64,000 bases of DNA from Pseudomonas benzenivorans (GTDB lineage Bacteria; Pseudomonadota; Gammaproteobacteria; Pseudomonadales; Pseudomonadaceae). The stretch covers positions 1-64,000 of the forward strand of contig NZ_FNCT01000022.1 in NCBI RefSeq assembly GCF_900100495.1, read 5' to 3'. Positions 61,788-64,000 of this stretch are shown here, piece by piece. Made by a program: the position numbers and the translations under genes. Position 1 is the stretch's first letter, and every line of letters starts with the position of its first letter. The notes below the pieces were generated by a model, which had not been told where the DNA came from, did not search any database, and was given only the letters and a program-made list of their open reading frames with translations.

Positions 61788-62807
61788 TCAGGCGCTATCG
61801 CGCAGCACCACTTCGAAGCCGACATCGATCCGACGGCTCTTCGGCTGTTCGCCGCGCATCAGGCTCATCAGCATCTGCGCCGCCAGTTCGCCGACCTTGC
61901 CACGCGTGGTGCGCACCGTGGTCAGCGCCGGGTGCACCCAGGCGGCGGCCGGCAGGTCGTTGAAGCCGGCGATGGCCAGGCGCTGCGGTACCGCCAGCTC
62001 GAGCTGGCGCGCGTGGAATAGCGCCCCAAGCGCCAGGTCGTCGTTGTTGAAGAACACCGCATCGGTTTCCGGGTGCTGTTCCAGCAAGCGGTCGAGCAGG
62101 CTGGCGCCCAGGCCGATCGACGACAGTTCCGGAGTCAGCAGCTCCAGCGCCGGGTCGTAGCGCCCTACTTCGCGCAGCGCCTGGCGATAGCCTTCGGCGC
62201 GCTGCAGGGTACGCGGGTCGAGCTGGGCGGCGGCGAAGGCGATATGCCGGTAGCCGCGTGCGATCAGCGCGCGGGTCATGGCGGCGCCCGCCTCTTGCTG
62301 GGAAAAACCGACGCAGTAGTCGTCCGCCGCGTCGCTCAGCTCCATCATGCTGACGATCGGTCCGCGGTAGCCGCCGAGAATCTCGCGCGCCGCGTCGCTG
62401 CGCTCGAAGCCGGTGAGCAGCAGGCCGGCCGGCTGGTGCGCCAGGTAGGCGCGCAACAGGCGTTCGTCTTCCTCCGGGCGATAGTGGCTGACGCCGAGCA
62501 TCATCTCGAAGCCGGCCGGCATCAGCACCCGCTGGATCGCCTCGGCGGTGTCGACGAACACCGCGTTGGACAGCGATGGGATGATCACCGCGACCAGGTT
62601 GGAGCGCGAACTGGCCAGTGCCCGCGCCGCCGAATGCGGCACGTAGCCGAGCCGCTTGACCGCCTGCATCACCTGCTCGCGCAGCGCATCGGAGACCATC
62701 TCCGGCTGCGACAGCGCACGCGAGGCGGACATCAGCGAACAGCCGGCGGCCATGGCCACATCGGACAGGGTGACGCGTTCGGCGGAGCGGCGACGACGTG
62801 GGCTCAT
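61788..62807 (-). CDS. LacI-family transcriptional regulator
   Basis: The 339-residue protein starts at MSPRRRRSAERVTLSDVA (62807) with a weak GGGAAG upstream. The LacI HTH (VTLSDVAMAAGCSLMSASRAL) and hinge (RLGYVPHSAARALASSRSN) are followed by a periplasmic-binding-like effector domain ending FEVVLRDSA. It resembles gluconate-type GntR regulators, which is tentative. The start codon lies 11 bases from an inverted-repeat element that separates the gene from older upstream sequence. A longer in-frame reading continues into that element and is not supported. Confidence 0.88.
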   Translation of the reverse strand: MSPRRRRSAERVTLSDVAMAAGCSLMSASRALSQPEMVSDALREQVMQAVKRLGYVPHSAARALASSRSNLVAVIIPSLSNAVFVDTAEAIQRVLMPAGFEMMLGVSHYRPEEDERLLRAYLAHQPAGLLLTGFERSDAAREILGGYRGPIVSMMELSDAADDYCVGFSQQEAGAAMTRALIARGYRHIAFAAAQLDPRTLQRAEGYRQALREVGRYDPALELLTPELSSIGLGASLLDRLLEQHPETDAVFFNNDDLALGALFHARQLELAVPQRLAIAGFNDLPAAAWVHPALTTVRTTRGKVGELAAQMLMSLMRGEQPKSRRIDVGFEVVLRDSA

Positions 62808-62818
62808 GGGAGCTTCCC

Positions 62819-63152
62819 TAGGGTCTGTTGCCATTTCATTCACGGCCGCGCCGGAGCCTGTTTTTGCGCGAGGCAAGGCACGAGACGCTCGTTTGTTCAG
62901 CACATCCATGTGCTTCACCCCTTCGGGGCTTGCGCGCAAAAACGCTCCTGGCGTTTTTGTGGTTGTTCCACATGAGTGTCGAGAAACGCAGTATCGCGCA
63001 AAAACAGGCCCGGCCCTTAGGGTTGCGCGAGAAATGGCCCCCGCTGTTGTTGCAGGACTTGGCAAGGGAATAACCATTACCTGCGTCCTGCGCCTAACCG
63101 GGGGCCATTTCTCGCGGCAACGCGGCTCGCGATGAAACGGCAACAGACCCTA
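62819..63152. mobile_element. MITE-like element with terminal inverted repeats
   Basis: The ends are 21-bp inverted repeats with one mismatch (left TAGGGTCTGTTGCCATTTCA, right its complement with G for A). TA borders both ends, as in TA-target insertions. Inside are two perfect inverted repeats: 62856-62871 with 62994-63009 (GCCTGTTTTTGCGCGA), and 63027-63043 with 63099-63115 (GCGAGAAATGGCCCCCG). No transposase is encoded. It looks like a small non-autonomous element; family unknown. Confidence 0.7.
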
Positions 63153-63188
63153 GCTAAAGGCAGGCGATTCTACCAGGCGATCCAGGAT

Positions 63189-63255
63189 AAAAAGCGCGGG
63201 GCACGCCGCCCTGGGCCGGCACCATGCGAGGACCGGAAGCCTGGCGTACCCCGCG
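63189..63255 (-). terminator. Intrinsic terminator of the TRAP binding-protein gene
   Basis: On the minus strand a 13-bp stem with one mismatch (CGCGGGGTACGCC / GGCGTGCCCCGCG) encloses a 35-base loop and is followed by CTTTTTATCC, 8 bases after the gene stop. Confidence 0.8.
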
Positions 63256-63263
63256 AAAACCCA

Positions 63264-64000
63264 TCAGTTCGCGGCCTTGGCGGCCTCGGCCTGGACCTGG
63301 TCGAACAGCTCCTGGCCGACGCTGTCGATCACCTGCTGGATCGCCGGTTGCGCCTTGTCGCGCATGCGCTGGGTTTCCTCGGCGCTGATCTGGTTGACCT
63401 GCATGCCGTTGGCCTGCAGTTGCTCCAGCGCCTTGGCTGCCTCGGCGCGGGTATCCTGGCGTTCGAAGTCGCGGGCCTTGATCGCCGCGGCCATGATGAT
63501 GCCCTGTTCGGTCTGCGACAGGCCGTCCCACCAGCGCTTGGAGGCGGTGACGATCCACGGGCTGTAGACGTGGTTGGTCACGGTCAGGTACTTCTGCACC
63601 TCGTAGAACTTCGACGAGAGGATGGTGTTGTAGGGGTTCTCCTGGCCATCCACGGCCTTGGTCTCCAGCGCGGTGAACAGCTCGGAGAACGGCAGCGGCA
63701 CGGCATTGGCGCCCATCAGCTTGAAGGTCTCGAGGAACACCGGATTGGGCATCACGCGCAGCTTGATCCCGGAGAACTCTTCCAGCTTGGTGATCGGCCG
63801 CACGTTGTTGGTCATGTTGCGGAAGCCGTTCTCCCAGTAGACCAGGCCGACCAGGCCCTTCTCTTCCAGCTTGTCCATCACCTGGCGGCCGACCGGGCCG
63901 TCCAGCACGGCATCGGCCTGCTGCTCGCTGCTGAACAGGAACGGCGTGTCCCACACCGCCATTTCCTTGCTGATGCCGACCAGGGTGGCGGTCGAACCGA
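63264..64000 (-). CDS. TRAP transporter DctP-family binding protein, C-terminal part
   Basis: The frame is open at the window edge; about 245 residues are visible to the stop at 63264. Family features are FLFSSEQQADAVLDGPVG, NGFRNMTNNVRPI, IKLRVMPNPVFLETFKLMGANAVPLPFSELFTALETKAVDGQENPY (binding Arg and the DGQENP motif, cited in part). A terminator follows, so dctQ/dctM would have to lie upstream outside the window. The neighbouring LacI regulator may control it; the substrate is unknown. Confidence 0.88.
   Translation of the reverse strand, partial: GSTATLVGISKEMAVWDTPFLFSSEQQADAVLDGPVGRQVMDKLEEKGLVGLVYWENGFRNMTNNVRPITKLEEFSGIKLRVMPNPVFLETFKLMGANAVPLPFSELFTALETKAVDGQENPYNTILSSKFYEVQKYLTVTNHVYSPWIVTASKRWWDGLSQTEQGIIMAAAIKARDFERQDTRAEAAKALEQLQANGMQVNQISAEETQRMRDKAQPAIQQVIDSVGQELFDQVQAEAAKAAN

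Larger units (their letters stand above)
62808..63263. other. lacI-dctP intergenic region
   Basis: These 456 bases hold no gene: a 334-bp inverted-repeat element, then the terminator of the TRAP binding-protein gene. Confidence 0.65.

Noticed and set aside
62819..63152. Protein-coding extension of the LacI gene through the inverted-repeat element
   Set aside because: The extended frame translates palindromic element sequence with no similarity to LacI proteins; MSPRRRRS at 62807 gives normal length.

Overview
The window is a high-GC stretch of a gammaproteobacterial chromosome. Gene content and order point to Pseudomonas sensu lato, probably a denitrification-capable species. It carries mexS-mexT-mexEF-oprN, muxABC-opmB, the ubiU-ubiV-ubiT-moeA-moaB order known from P. 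aeruginosa, and many Pseudomonas-type REP/BIME palindromes. I see no tRNA, rRNA, CRISPR array, prophage or intact transposase gene. Species assignment is inference.

Region 1 (1-15.2 kb) concerns anaerobic and nitrosative metabolism. It opens with the C-terminal part of an outer-membrane barrel. Next come a secreted protein with two PilJ-type sensor repeats, a Dnr-like Crp/Fnr regulator without iron-sulfur cysteines, and a small DGC-domain protein. On the minus strand follow a PilJ-sensor chemoreceptor resembling nitrate receptor McpN, the O2-independent ubiquinone genes ubiU-ubiV-ubiT, moaB-moeA for molybdenum cofactor, and a HemN homologue whose radical-SAM cysteine motif is damaged. Then come norR, ytfE, a 4-TM protein and nnrS. 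Regulation is readable: Anr/Dnr-type boxes precede ubiU and the hemN homologue. Three GGT-N7-ACC NorR sites plus a sigma-54 promoter precede ytfE.

Region 2 (15.3-21.7 kb) is a cusCBA copper/silver efflux operon with CusF fused to CusB, plus a small Cys/His/Met-rich secreted protein. Region 3 (21.8-30.5 kb) is mexS / mexT-mexE-mexF-oprN. Region 4 (30.7-32.9 kb) holds an SDR and a dctP-type TRAP binding protein behind a near-consensus sigma-54 promoter. Region 5 (33-42.1 kb) is muxA-muxB-muxC-opmB.

Region 6 (42.2-64 kb) is mostly housekeeping: tpx, an AGCS symporter, tamA-tamB, a GNAT, xthA, a Pho-box-controlled PstS/OmpA fusion, terC with a possibly structured leader and a small partner gene, a DUF1631-GGDEF-EAL protein, an acyl-CoA dehydrogenase with a divergent LysR, a periplasmic solute-binding protein, a LacI regulator, and a truncated TRAP binding protein. 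A 334-bp TA-flanked inverted-repeat element (MITE-like) sits just upstream of the LacI start.

Three themes stand out. First, anaerobic quinone, molybdenum-cofactor and NO-detoxification genes are grouped with their probable sensors. Second, REP palindromes have entered the 5' coding ends of both outer-membrane efflux lipoproteins. Third, several leaders carry recognisable or candidate RNA/DNA switches.
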